From Ceriagrion tenellum (taxonomy: Eukaryota > Arthropoda > Insecta > Odonata > Coenagrionidae), in assembly GCA_963169105.1 (NCBI GenBank), contig OY720634.1:155813584-155877583 (forward strand): a stretch of 64,000 bases of DNA, read 5' to 3'. The first letter of the stretch is position 1, and each line of letters opens with the position of its first letter. Positions 10,510 to 22,217 of the stretch are shown here, piece after piece. A model generated the notes under the pieces. The model had not been told where the DNA came from and made no database searches. It saw only the letters and a list, made by a program, of their open reading frames with translations. The translations under genes and the position numbers were made by a program.

Positions 10510-11799
10510 TCCTATGAGCCTCTATCTCGTCCAATACCCTAACGCCTCCGTTCATCTTTTAAAGCAGTCATCGGAATACAGGTTAGTACTCTGACTGTGC
10601 TTGCCTCGAAGAAAACGAATTTGCGCTAAACTTTGACAATACGTCATTCCGAATTAAAAAGGGTCTATCGCCTAAAAACTTCAATAATTAGATTATAAAG
10701 AGAAATCAAATAAAATTTTATTTTACTGCGTAGCCTATGATTTAAAATTTATATGATATACAATACAATATCACATTTAATTAAGTCACACCTGAGATAG
10801 AAAGAAGGTTGCCTGCGTTACCTTCATAAGATAGACGACGGGCTGATTTCTAGAGGGGTCGATGATGGATGAAAATTTGAGACCTCCAACGGTTTGATAA
10901 TGTCTAAGTATAAAGGTATGACAGAATGATCGATACTCAACCACTTAAACCTCACGCGATGCCATGAAATGTGAATCATTTCTCCATCATAACTTTTCAC
11001 TTAGCCTGGAGCCTGGATTAGGAGGAACCTGCTCTTCGAAGCTCTGTTTTCTTGACATATGTGAAATTTGCAGCAATGAGTAAATTTAGGCTTAGTTTTG
11101 CCTTGCATATTTTTTAAAATTTCATGCAAATACTCCTATGAGTAAAATATTATTGGAAAACGTGTTGAACGTAGCTTTCACCCCGCAACGAAAGTCATTG
11201 ATTATAGTGACTCCAGCCTCAAATACTAATTTGTAGGATTTGATAACATACTTTTGTAAGGAAATGAGGGGAGATTATAATAACCTTCTCACTTAAATAT
11301 TTAGGAATGTGCATTGAATGCCTAATGCAATCAACACAAGCAATGTCCATATTGGGCTTCCTCTATCGTTTTACCGAATTTCATGACCCCCGAGCACTCA
11401 TAACTTTCTATTCTTCCATCATTCTTCCAATTCTTACCTACTCCCGTCCAATTTTTTCTATCTCTTCTTAAACTAATCTCTCATCCCTGGATTATGTCTG
11501 GAGTATCCTACTCCGACGGGTGGCTCGTAGGATTTTGGAGCGTTAAAGATACTTTTTAGGCTAAAGAGTAGGTCAATCCGTGGGATTTGAAAGTATAGAC
11601 GCGATAACAGCCCCCGTGTAAATCTGCGTAACGTAAGCCTTCACTGCCGAAAAAACTTAAGGGGATCATAAAGAAATGTTTACGTGTATCAAAATAACAG
11701 TAGAGCCCACTGAAAAAACCTAAACGTAAAATCTACTTATTCAAAAAATGCGACATTATTATATCTGGAGAGGAGTTAGAAGCTTCATCAGCGGAATTT
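10510..11799. other. No recognised feature
   Basis: AT-rich sequence without a convincing open frame. The last few hundred bases may be the degraded 5' part of the LINE that follows. Confidence 0.45.
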
Positions 11800-13745
11800 T
11801 TAGCTACAACAGAAGACGATAACAGAGAAATATCAAAAGGATATTTTCGGAAATACTGCGTTAAGGACTCACTGAACATATTCCACTCTAATTTTAACAT
11901 AATAGTAAAGAAGCTCGTTGGTATACCCACGAAGAAAAGCCGGAGCTGAGGAGACAAAGGCAATTCCACGACCTACATAAAACTTCAATTAAGTCAGGTA
12001 ACACAGAAATAGAACTTGAGGTGAGAGAAATGTACGTTGCTCAACTATCAAAAACGAAGAAAATAATGCGCACAGCTCTACAAAACTTAAAGAAAAAAAT
12101 CCTAGGAGAATTAAGAAATGATAATCCCAAGTCAGTCTGGTCTTTTGCGATAAGGCTCCAAGGCAAATCTTGAACAACACAGTCTTTATTTGACAAAAAC
12201 GGCTAAGTAATCACAAATAGTATCGAAATAGAGAAAAAATACCCAGTCCTCAGGTCCAGGAGGAACTCCTGCCTGCGTGCTCGACGAGCTAGCGCTACAG
12301 AATGCACCATTATTAGAAATTATATTTGGCAAATCATTATCCAAAGGAAAGTTGCCGCAAGACTGGAAGTTACCCAACGTCAATACGATATTCAATAAAA
12401 AAGAGAAATGACCCAGGAAATTACAGGCCTGTATTGTAAATATTACTTTTATGCAAGATCCTCCAACACAATGTCATTAGTAATATCATGACATTCCTGA
12501 ATAATCGTTACTTCTTACATAGCAGTCAGAGCATGGCTTCCGAAAGAGCAGGTCCTGTGAAACACAGCTAGAGCCTTGCTTCATAATATCCTAAAAGCAG
12601 GTGAATCGAAAAAGCAAGTCGACGCAATATTCTTTGATTTCATGAAGGCATTCGACACGGTTCCTCACAAAAACCTCATATATTATTTGCAACAATGCGG
12701 AGTAAATAAAAAGTATTGGATCAGATAAGGGACTTTCTCAGTGATCGAAAACAAAAAGTAGTTATTAATCTAGTTTTAGCTCTGCTATGGTTGAAGTCAC
12801 ATCTGGTTTCTTAAGGATGCGTGATCGGCTCTCTTTTATTCATTATTTATATTAATGACCTAAGTTCTCAAGTGAGCAGCAAATGAAGATTATTTGCAGA
12901 CGATACAGTTATCTACGGTGAAATAAGCGAAGACTCGGACTATGAAGTTCTATCATCGGACTCTAACAACGCTTTTCATGGTGTCAGGAATGTAGGCTTG
13001 AATTTAATCTTGTAAATACAACACATTTCACTTCCTGCCAAAGTCGTCACACGAATGCCATATCTATACTGTGGGTGGAGTAAACAAAATTTTCAGGTAC
13101 AGTTAATATCTTGAAATTTCCTGGATATTTGATATTTTATGGGGAGCACACATACAAAACATATGCGGAACAGCAATAAACAAACTAGGTTTTGTGTAAG
13201 CGTGCATTAGGAAGGGATTTGGATGAAAAAGAAAAAGAGAAATGCTACTTCGCTCTGGCTAGGCCACACCTCGAATACGCCGCGAGCATTTGGGACCCTG
13301 ATCATAAAGATTTAACAAAAAAAATTATAAAAACACACAGAATAGATGCAAGTTTCATTAAAATCTACCACGAGCGAACATATAGTGTCTCACAACTTTT
13401 AGAGAGAATAAGTTGGGAGCCCCTAGAGATTCATAGGCTACACTCTAGGCGTAGCTGGCTCGATAAGTTCAGAAGTGTTGTGTTTCAGAGCGACACAGTG
13501 AATATTATCATGACACCTCACTACATCTCTAGGTCTGACAGAAGCGATAAAATTAGAGATATACATTGCGAACGGATGGGTACAAAAACTTGTTCTTTCG
13601 CAATAAGCGATTGCAATAAAACCTGAGTTCCACCAAATACACGTCACCATTTTTCCTGCAAACCCTTACCCCTTGCATCTTTAGATGGCTGGTGTCCCCC
13701 CGCCACACGTCCCTGCCGCGACTCGCACTGTAGTATGTAGATGTA
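11800..13745 (+). pseudogene. Degraded LINE, most of the reverse transcriptase and 3' end
   Basis: This is the longest LINE copy in the window, of CR1/jockey type. Frame pieces in order: LRNDNPKSVWSFAIRLQGKS; SGPGGTPACVLDELALQN with GKLPQDWKLPNVNTIF; EHGFRKSRSCETQL; then KKQVDAIFFDFMKAFDTVPH (the FxxxKAFDTV motif A). Next come LLFIIYINDLSSQV and LFADDTVIYGEI (the catalytic FADD box), ALARPHLEYAASIWDPDHKDL, and RSDRSDKIRDIHCERMGTK. Several frame changes and stops break it, so it is dead. No endonuclease domain is recognisable upstream. The 3' tail near 13690-13745 (CCACACG ... GTATGTAGATGTA) matches the other copies. It lacks the mariner present in the 38-40 kb copy. Confidence 0.85.
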
Positions 13746-13749
13746 TATT

Positions 13750-14115
13750 TAAACTAATTCCTGGATCTTCCTCAGGGGTCTTGACCCTCTAATTTTCCCT
13801 CAACTATTTTCTTCGCAAACCCATTGTGTCTCAGGGAGTGTCCAATCCACAATTTTCTTCTTTTTTCTAAGGTGTTCCATATATTACTCTCCTCTTCTAA
13901 TCTTCTGTACACTTCTGAATTTATTATTTTTTCCGTGTATTTTATCTTCAGCATCAGGTTCCGATGACTTTTAGTTTCAACTGGTCAGCTTTTCCAATGG
14001 TCCATGTTTCCGATCCATGGAGTACTACGCTCCACACTAGTGTTTTCACATATTGTTTCCTGTTTTGTAATTATATCTTCTATGAGCATATCATATGTGA
14101 TTACCCTATGAGTGC
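13750..14115 (-). pseudogene. Second LINE type, C-terminal fragment
   Basis: Read on the minus strand the pieces are VKTLVWSVVLHGSETWTIGK, ADQLKLKVIGT, then MLKIKYTEKIINSEVYRRL, KRRKLWIGHSLRHNGFAKK and IVEGKLEGQDP. This is the characteristic C-terminal region of another LINE group, with the patterns SV.LYGSETW and KRR..WIGH.LRH.....EGK.EG. It is distinct from the family ending at 13745. There are frameshifts around 13960. The fragment is tail-to-tail with the preceding LINE. Confidence 0.82.
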
Positions 14116-15422
14116 CTTCATAGCTTGGGCTATTCTCCGCATTAAGTTCATTGTACTTCTGCCATCCCTCGTGAAGGCACTAGGTATTTTCTTGTATATG
14201 CCCTTAAACTTATGTATTGTTACCTGGAAACTTAAAAATGGCACATATGCTCTATGTGGTTTACTTTCTTTAAAGTTAAAATATATTAAAATAAATTTTA
14301 ATTCGCTTACGAAAAAATTTGGCGAACTTGGTGAACAGTAGATATAAGTTTACCTTGGCAACGTTGCAAGAGTCATTACAGAGTGTCGGCGGTGTGCTCC
14401 GACGTGAACCGAAAGTCGGTCATTTAAACCTGAATACACATGTTTTTAGTCATTAAAAACGTAAGCTGAAAAATATCCTAGGTGCCTCAGTATCTGGAGC
14501 CTCAATCAAACAGGAGTGGATTTTGGCCCATGAGTAATGTAACTTGGCGCGTTTCCCCCAGTGATGATTTTCCCCCCCTCCAATCAGGAAAATTGGACGT
14601 CATTGCATTAATGCTTTATGAGTTATGCTATGCTATGCTATGCGTTAAATAATGAAATAAAATTTTTAGGATGTCGTTTCTTCACCACGTAGCACTATTT
14701 GAGAGGTTGAAATCGAGAATCCATGAAAAAAATTAAATAATAAGAAATCCAAGAGATCTTTCAAATCGGCCATTCTACACTCCATCCTGGGACTCTAAGG
14801 GATTAAGCAGGTCGATTCTGTAAATACCATAGGCATCATAACTATTGCTCTTATGCTATGAGGCGTCCGGATTGATTCTGTAAATGTCATAGGAGTTAGC
14901 GAACGATGGCGATAACTCTCGGAACGGCCGCCTTTAGGATTGAAGTTCTTTCGTCAATTACGAAGGATAATATATAAATTATAGGCACTTTTCCATTGAA
15001 AAATAATAAAATACCTTCACATTTACTCTTTCAAATGTGGAATTCAGAAATTTTAGTTGGAATATGATTCTAATTTTAAGTGTAAACGTTACATTATGGC
15101 CGACTATATTAGAAGTTTCATGATTGACATCATGTAAGATATGCGCACTAGCATGCTTCAGCTTCATTAGTGCCCATCACCTAGTCATCGACTGTCGATT
15201 TTTGCCTCTTTATGTTTTTGAAGGCAACTACTAGATAAAAGGTGTAACTTGCTCGGGATAATTGCGCCAAATCAAACGTAGAATTCAGTGTTCAACGCTA
15301 AATACTGATCTACATGATGAATTGCATAGGTACCTAATATATAACTTGGATGTGTTTTCTCAATTTCGTGACGGATTTCTCATTTCGTTTAGAAGTATAA
15401 AATCACATTATTTCATTGATAT
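14116..15422. other. No gene; short tandem motifs
   Basis: No coding signal is recognised. A small TATGC repeat (about four copies) lies at 14624-14644. A GATTCTGTAAAT...CATAGG motif is duplicated at about 14815 and 14874. Confidence 0.5.
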
Positions 15423-15426
15423 TTAA

Positions 15427-15659
15427 CCCTTTGAGTGCGACATGACGTGACATCACGTCATGGTTGTCTTTACGCTGGTGCTGATGACGTGATATTACGT
15501 CATCGGCACCGTAAGTGTTCCTGCTTTCACTAGGGGGCCTAGTGAAAGTTCCCTAGAGAAAGCTGGAACACACACGGTACACTTGACGTGATATCACGTC
15601 ACCAGCACTCGCGTAAAGACAACCATGACGTGATGTCACGTCATGCCGCACTCAAAGGG
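15427..15659. mobile_element. piggyBac-type MITE, 233 bp, perfect TTAA duplication
   Basis: TTAA at 15423-15426 and again at 15660-15663 flanks inverted ends beginning CCCTTTGAGTGCG. The ends match over about 49 bp with one difference and diverge gradually beyond that. Each arm contains two palindromes built on ACGTGA, such as TGACGTGACATCACGTCA. The centre is a hairpin, CTTTCACTAGG GGG CCTAGTGAAAG. TTAA plus CCC ends is the piggyBac signature. It could be mobilised by a relative of the transposase relic at 2.2-2.8 kb. Confidence 0.92.
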
Positions 15660-15663
15660 TTAA

Positions 15664-18600
15664 CGTGTTGTATAAGGATGACTATTGAACATTGTAAACG
15701 ATAAATGCTTGTGAGTAGACTAGGGTCTCTGACCAATACTTCCGCTAGCTATATTAATTTGAACGCATGATCATACAATTAAAACTTTCAAATTAGGGAA
15801 ACTTCATGCAAAAATACGCGTTTAAGTATTAATATAACTCTCTTCAACATTTTACCGCATTTTACATCTAATATTTACTTACTATTTATTTATAGACCTC
15901 TCTCCTGGACCTTACAACGCAAACGAAGAATGTTGGTCAAATGTTATGTGTTATGCGATTTTGTTCAAATTATGGGCAATTCGTCGTAGTTGCTGATAAT
16001 ATTTTACAATATTCTTACACAAACATAATTAATAAAAAGAAATAGCCGACACAAAATTCTCCTTTGTTTTCATTCTTTAAACACTAGTTCGCGGTGTTTG
16101 TTGGTTGTTGAAGTTTGCAGTCCATAGTTTTCGCAGTTCCGCAGGTCAATTTTTGTACGGGACAAAGGGATGTGTCGTCCTTCTCGTTTACGAAGGGCTA
16201 CCAACCTAATAAGGGCTCAATTTTGTTCCCCTTCGCTCCGCACCGTCGTAAGTCTTATGACTTTGGCTTATAGGATCGCTCGAACGTCTAAGCCGTCATA
16301 TGTTGCCCGTCATCACCCTTATGACGCCTATGACATTTGCAGAAGCAATCGGTGGGACCGTCGGCATCCAGAAATAAGCGGGAAGATATATAAAGAATTT
16401 TTTCCAGGCTGGCAACCTGTTGCTCGCGGATACTGAAGTGCTCTCTGGTCAAATTAATTGAATGCTTTGTAACGCGGAGTGGTCTTCTTGATCGCTTGCT
16501 CTCAATCAGGTATTTCCGGAAATTCTTCAGTTCATAATGGTCGCCAGACCTGACAAATGAGACAAGCATAGCTCCGAAGTTCAACCGAGACGCATTTAAT
16601 CCTTAGCCGCGGAAGGGAGGTACTCTTCACGTTCTTCAAAGAAAACTGCCGCGATGCCATCCATATATTACAAGAAGGGAAGGCTACTGTTATGTCTTAT
16701 TACAGAGTTATAGAGGTGTGTTTAGGAAGTGACCTTACCTATTCTCAAATTTTACTGTGATCAAGCTCATTTATACCCAAAATGGAGCTCCAAAATAAGG
16801 TTACTTATAAACGTTGGCAAACATGAATTAGTATATACATACATTATTCGATATACATGAAGCTAGTATGAATAATGTTGAAATAAATATAGGTTAAAAT
16901 GCTCTACATTACTATACTATATTTTCATATAAAAATTATATATTTATTAATTCTTATCTAACGCATTCATCCTCCGTATTTAAAAACTCCGGGTTACGCA
17001 TGGGGATAATCTTTCCTCAATGACCCTCAAAGAAGAGAAGTATCTTCCATGTAAAATCTCAATTTTAGGGAAAAAAAATCTTCCCTCGATCCTCGATCTC
17101 AATTTTAGGGTTTAAAACAATGTTTCATATCCTATATATGATTCCCTGAAATATTGTCTTCCTCATTCTAAATACGTTCACAATCAAAGGATTACTAGAC
17201 GTTTCGTCCTTGCCTTTTAACCCCTGCTCGTCCAGTTTATAACTCTATTAAGATACTACCTAAGATAAGATAATAAGAACTAACTATAACTATAATAAGA
17301 TATTTGGATTATTTCATTTGTTCTTGTTGCAGCCCATACATCTACACATTATGAAGAGAATTTCTACCAATAGGTAACGCTATATCTCAGTCATGTTCAA
17401 AGGTTATTACCATTAGCGTCCTCACAATTCCATTGTGCTAATTACCTCCGTTCTCTTCCAAAACTCACGTCAGTCATCACCCAGAGAAGCGTCCACCATG
17501 GACTTCATTACCAAGTTACTTGGGAACTTCTGACGGTAGAGAAGTTAAAGTTTTAATTGTAACTAAATTTTTAGATCCTGTCATTTTGTCGTGTAGTAGG
17601 TCATTCGTTTTCCAGCATTTGAACAAAAGCTGATTTTACACAATCCAGGGTTAGACTGCCATTTCGCTTAACCTGCGCAGAAAATCAGAAGGTTATTCGA
17701 AAATGCCATGGAGAGCAGTTTACATTTATTTGGCCAATACCAATGACGGAAGAGCAACGGATAGCTGATACATTGGTATCATCTGAATGACAAGATGTCA
17801 TCTCTTTAACATTGTACGAGAAAGATTTTTCCCTTTGCATGACGGACGCCATGATCGATTTTAATATTTTTATTCCAGTGGCTGTTAGAAGTATGGTACA
17901 CTATTATTTTAGTAATGGCGTTAAGAGAGAATTTTATACGATAGAAATTCTTAGTAATTAAAGAAATATGTCCATGTAAATATTGAACTTGACCCAAATT
18001 TTTCTCGCCAAACGGTGAATATGCCTTCACAACAGAGATTTAATTACGGTCTGTAAACATTACCACAGTGATAAATTCATTTATTTTTTTTGATAGTGAA
18101 GAAAACACTCAAATTAAAAAGTGGTGAATTTCTGATGAGGTCCAGTCGTTAAAAATTCCTCATTCCCTAGTAAAGTCTCTCTGGAATTCACACGCGTATC
18201 ATATGTCATCGAAATTGACGACAAATTCCTGATATATGTCTCAAGAAGCACAGCGGTTAGTGGCTGATATTTAGTAATCATTGGAAAAGCTAGATATTAA
18301 TTCCCTTAAGAACGATGACGAATCCATCGCATTCTACGCGAAATGATGTTTCACAAAAATTACCTTTAAGTGATTAAATTCGACCGTAACAGGCTCGACT
18401 CCGTGGAAGTGAACGATATATATTTTTGTTATTAGAAGTTAATCCTTTTCCACGGTTTGACCCCAAAAAAACCAAAACAAAAAATCCAAACCGAAAAGTC
18501 CAAAAATATTTTTAAAAGTATCTATTAAATACTTCACGAATTTTACGACCAACTTCACTTCATGTTTATAAAATAGCCTAGTAACTGTTTATTACTAACT

Positions 18601-18840
18601 AAATAGGCTAATAACTGTTTATTACTAACCTTACCTAATAGTAACAATCAGCATTAACGGTGCATACCGTACGTTTCAGATGGTGCCTAATCGAGTTGAA
18701 ACCGTCCTGTCTAAAATAGAATGCAGAAGAGCATTACGTTGTATTTTGCAAAATGAATACTTCAACGCGAGGTGAAATTCACGGAGTAATACGTGTATTA
18801 AAAACTTGAACGAATCTGAAAGAGAGGAGGATTGCCCCTC
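15664..18840. other. Gene-poor AT-rich stretch
   Basis: Open frames at 16170-16436 (plus) and 16288-16584 (minus) overlap and match nothing I know. Nothing else is recognised except the small duplication at 18570-18629. Confidence 0.5.
18570..18629. repeat. Two-copy tandem duplication, about 30 bp
   Basis: AAATAGCCTAGTAACTGTTT plus ATTACTAACT is followed at once by a near copy with two substitutions. Confidence 0.85.
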
Positions 18841-21650
18841 TCAAGCCTCGCGCACATGCTCGGTTGTAAACATTCGCGCGAGACCCGTCAAATGGACCGC
18901 CTCCTCCTTCGGATGCTGCGAGCGTGCGCGCGGAAGAGGGATTGAAAAAGAGAGAGAGATTTGATTCGTGTGTTTCCGCCGCTCCTCGTTGAGAGGGAGT
19001 TACGAAGTAGCCGTTGCTGTAGTAGTATTAGTAGTAGTAGGGAGTCGGCGGCCCGAGGGCGAGGAGGAGTGGGGCGAGTGGCGGTTGGAGGGCGAGGAGG
19101 GCGAGGAGGGGGGAAGGGAGAAAGGAGGAAGGAGGAAAGGGGTCTTCCAAAGCGAATCGGGGGATGAGCGGGAGAGAGAGAGCTTTCCTACTCTCTCCAT
19201 TTTTTAAAATTTTATTCTCTTTTCCACATTTTTTTCGGGAGAATCGCTGCGCGAAAAAGAGGATGGGTAGATTTTGAGCGTCGAAAGGGGGAGGGTTGGG
19301 TGAAGTAGAAGTAGAGAAAGAAAGGAGGAGTGGGGAATTGAAGAAAGAGAGGCGGAAGGTGGAGGGAAGAGAGTTTGCGGGTTGCTTGGCGGCTCGGGGG
19401 GGGGGGGGGGGGGTGGTGTTGGGAAGTGAGGAAGGGAGGGCGGACGAAGCATGGAGGGGGGTGGGACGGGGGAGGGATTCGGGAACGGAAGGAGGGAGTG
19501 GAAGGAGGAGGGAGGGTGAAGCAGAGGGGAAGAGGGAGGGTGAAGCAGAGGGGCGGGGGAGGGGAAGGGGAGGCAGCGGGAGCGAGCGAGGGAGGGAGGG
19601 CTGGGGGGGGGGGCGTTCGGAGAGCCTTCTCGTCGTCCCGGTCGCCCAGAGCTCTCCGGATAGTGGCGGAGGGAGGTAGTGGCCCTTAGGTAGGCGTAGT
19701 AGTCGCGGGCGTGTGAGAGAACAACGCGGGCGGGAGAATTCCGAGTGCGTGCTTGACTTGTTTGTGTGTGTACATGCGTGTGTGTGCGTGGGAGAGACGA
19801 TTCGCCTGTGCGTGTGCCCAGTTTTTCTTTTTTTTTCTTTCCTCTTTCGTAAAAGACCCGAGGAGGAGAGAATTGTAATAAAAGGGAAAAATTGTAAAAA
19901 ACGCCCACCTTTCATTTTTCTCGCCAATTCGAATGCAGCCTCCGTCATCCGGACCCGTCTGACCGACGAGAGAGCTGTGTTTAGAACGGGAGAAGACATG
20001 CCGATGAGGATAGTGGGTGGAAAGAGTCTGCCTCAGTTCCCGAGAAGAAAAACGCCCCCCATTTGACTCAGGGAAAAGCGAACGCCCCTCGTGTGTTTTT
20101 GAAAACAGTGCCACACGCGAACTTGGGACGTGGACTTCTTTCTTTAAAAAAAATACCTGTTATGTTTCTCCTGTTTTGACAGAAAGCTCTTTTCCCCACC
20201 TGTTTTACGTCAGCGATCGCGGAGGTCCTACTGGGAAAGTTTAAGCGATCACCTGCGGCTTTTCTCTCGCGATCACCTGCACGAACGCGTCACATTGTGT
20301 TATAACCGGACCCCCCACCCATGTCCCGATCATCGACGGACCAAGATACTACGAACAGAAACTTTGGGGCCCTCATCAACCGCTTGGAAGATTGTTTTGA
20401 GGAAGAGGATAGTGGTTCGTTAATTTTAGAGTCGCCAAAGAACTCATGGGGACAGATACGACGATTAATCTATGAGGACTGCTTGTGACACTCATATATT
20501 TATTGAAATATATTTACTACGTGTGCGCCTTACGTGTGTCAGCACTAAGCTGAGACGATTGCTTTGTCATTTAGCTCTCCATCTACCTCCTCCTACGACG
20601 AATGATTGGTGTGTCGTTGCAGTAACTCATCAAAGGTTGTTAACCATCGCCCGTGAATTTCTCTGCAATTTCCCCGGACTAGAACGGGAGCTATCACCGT
20701 CTTGCGTCTCTTTGGAGGAGCACATGATCCTCGGCGATCTCTCCTGTCATTTGGGCGGCGTTTACACTCATCGGCGGACGTGTACTGTTGATTCACGACG
20801 GACGAACCGGTAGCGATTGGTAAGTGCATGAAAATGAGTCGTAATCATACCCTTTTGCCTAAGTTAACGATTTGGAAAACTTGCGTTCTCTCTACGTCGA
20901 TTTTCCAGGGTTCGTGTTTTTTAGGTTGACCGCTAAAAAAACAAATGTTTCTCTGCGAGTAGAGTCGTTCGCTGAAGCAATTGTTGAGTGCTCCGTCTCG
21001 ACGATTGAATTGTTGCCTGCCCACCTTTCCCCCCCCCCTTCCCCTCTTCCCTCCACCCTTGCTGGAATATCCTTCCCCCTCCTTCCCCTTACATCTCCTG
21101 ACCCTCGTTAGGATTCTTCCCGTAAGGTTTCGCGACTTAAAATCGATTAGACGCTTCGATTAACGTTCTTTGTTTACTCTGTGCGCGAAGGAACTCCTGG
21201 CAGAAGATATAGTGGTTGTTTGTGGGAGAAGTACAAAAAAGACTTTCCAGTTTTTTTTAATTCCCTCGATTCTCGGCATGCAAAATCTTGGGAGAATGCG
21301 CTATGTTGGTGCTACTCCTCAAAGGGAAGTCCGCGGCACGACACTCGAAAAGAAACAAGAGGGAGAAGAATTTTCTAAACTTTATTTATTTCCCTCGGTG
21401 TGTCGGGGGAGACAGCGTTTCGCGCTCCGCGGCGTCCCTCAGCTCCCTCTCCGGCGAGACGCTCCTCCTGTCCTCGGTCTCTCTGGCTCGCGGAAACCAC
21501 GTGTTCACGCGACACAAATGCAGTCGGCGAGAGGCGCGGTTGAGCGGCGAAGCTCCGATGCGCAGCGGGAACGGAGTACCGTGGGTGGTGCGCGGCCTGT
21601 ACGGCTAGTCGCCTCTTATGCGGTGCGGCAAAGAAAAGCTCGTTGAATCG
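18841..21650. promoter_or_regulatory. CpG-rich block, candidate promoter / first-exon region
   Basis: CpG is dense here and composition differs sharply from the flanks. From 19060 to 19680 the plus strand is almost pure purine. A G run of about 18 lies at 19395-19412, with strong G-quadruplex potential. Long Pro/Ser-rich minus-strand frames (to 323 codons) are products of this bias. A consensus-like splice donor (TTG followed by GTAAGT) lies at 20820 on the plus strand. A non-coding first exon of a plus-strand gene is therefore plausible, but no protein start can be assigned. Confidence 0.4.
20820..20825 (+). other. Candidate splice donor
   Basis: GTAAGT preceded by TTG, at the downstream side of the CpG-rich block. 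It matches the metazoan donor consensus, but such hexamers also occur by chance. Confidence 0.3.
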
Positions 21651-22012
21651 CCAGCAAATAAATGTGTGACGGCAGGCTACCGCAGGGTGGAGTCGTGAGG
21701 AGGGTCAGAGCAAATGCGTTGAAATGGGAAGGGAATAGCAGATGAAAGAGGGAAATGACAAAGGTGAACTGCATTCCAGCAGAGGATTCTCTAAGTCTCG
21801 CTCTGTTTTTGTGATTGTCAGTTACGGCACGTGAATTGAGGCAGTTTTTTAAACTCTAATCTATATGTTCTCTCAATGTTGTTCTTTCTCTTAGAGAGAG
21901 TTTTCTTGAGATGTATTGCGGGCTATATTATGCCCTCCGTGTCACCATTACATACAACTTGATGTGAATACTTGAAGTTATCATTGAGCAGCCCGCAACA
22001 ATCGAGCCTTTT

Positions 22013-22217
22013 AAGGCCGCTTTACACGGTATATTTTATTGTACAAACGAATGTACGAATTCCTTCACGAAGGAAATTGTACCGTGTAAAGCGGCAAATT
22101 GTATGATTGTCTGAATGACTTAACGGGAAATAGAACCTGCTCTAATTCCATTCAGTTTCTTGTACATTCTATGATACTTTCGTTTGTACAATAAAATGCA
22201 CCGTGTAAAGCGGTCTT
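22013..22217. mobile_element. Small MITE, about 205 bp
   Basis: The ends read GGCCGCTTTACACGG and, inverted, GACCGCTTTACACGG. Homology continues inward over TATTTTATTGTACAAACGA and TGCATTTTATTGTACAAACGA. TTAA lies at the left edge and TTTA at the right, possibly a mutated TTAA duplication. An extra internal inverted copy of the CCGTGTAAAGCGGC end lies at about 22082-22095. There is no coding capacity. Confidence 0.8.

Noticed and set aside
19028..19999. A 323-codon minus-strand open frame, Pro/Ser/Leu-rich
   Set aside because: It lies opposite a purine-rich strand with a long G run. Three overlapping frames are open at once, so the openness comes from composition. No domain is visible.
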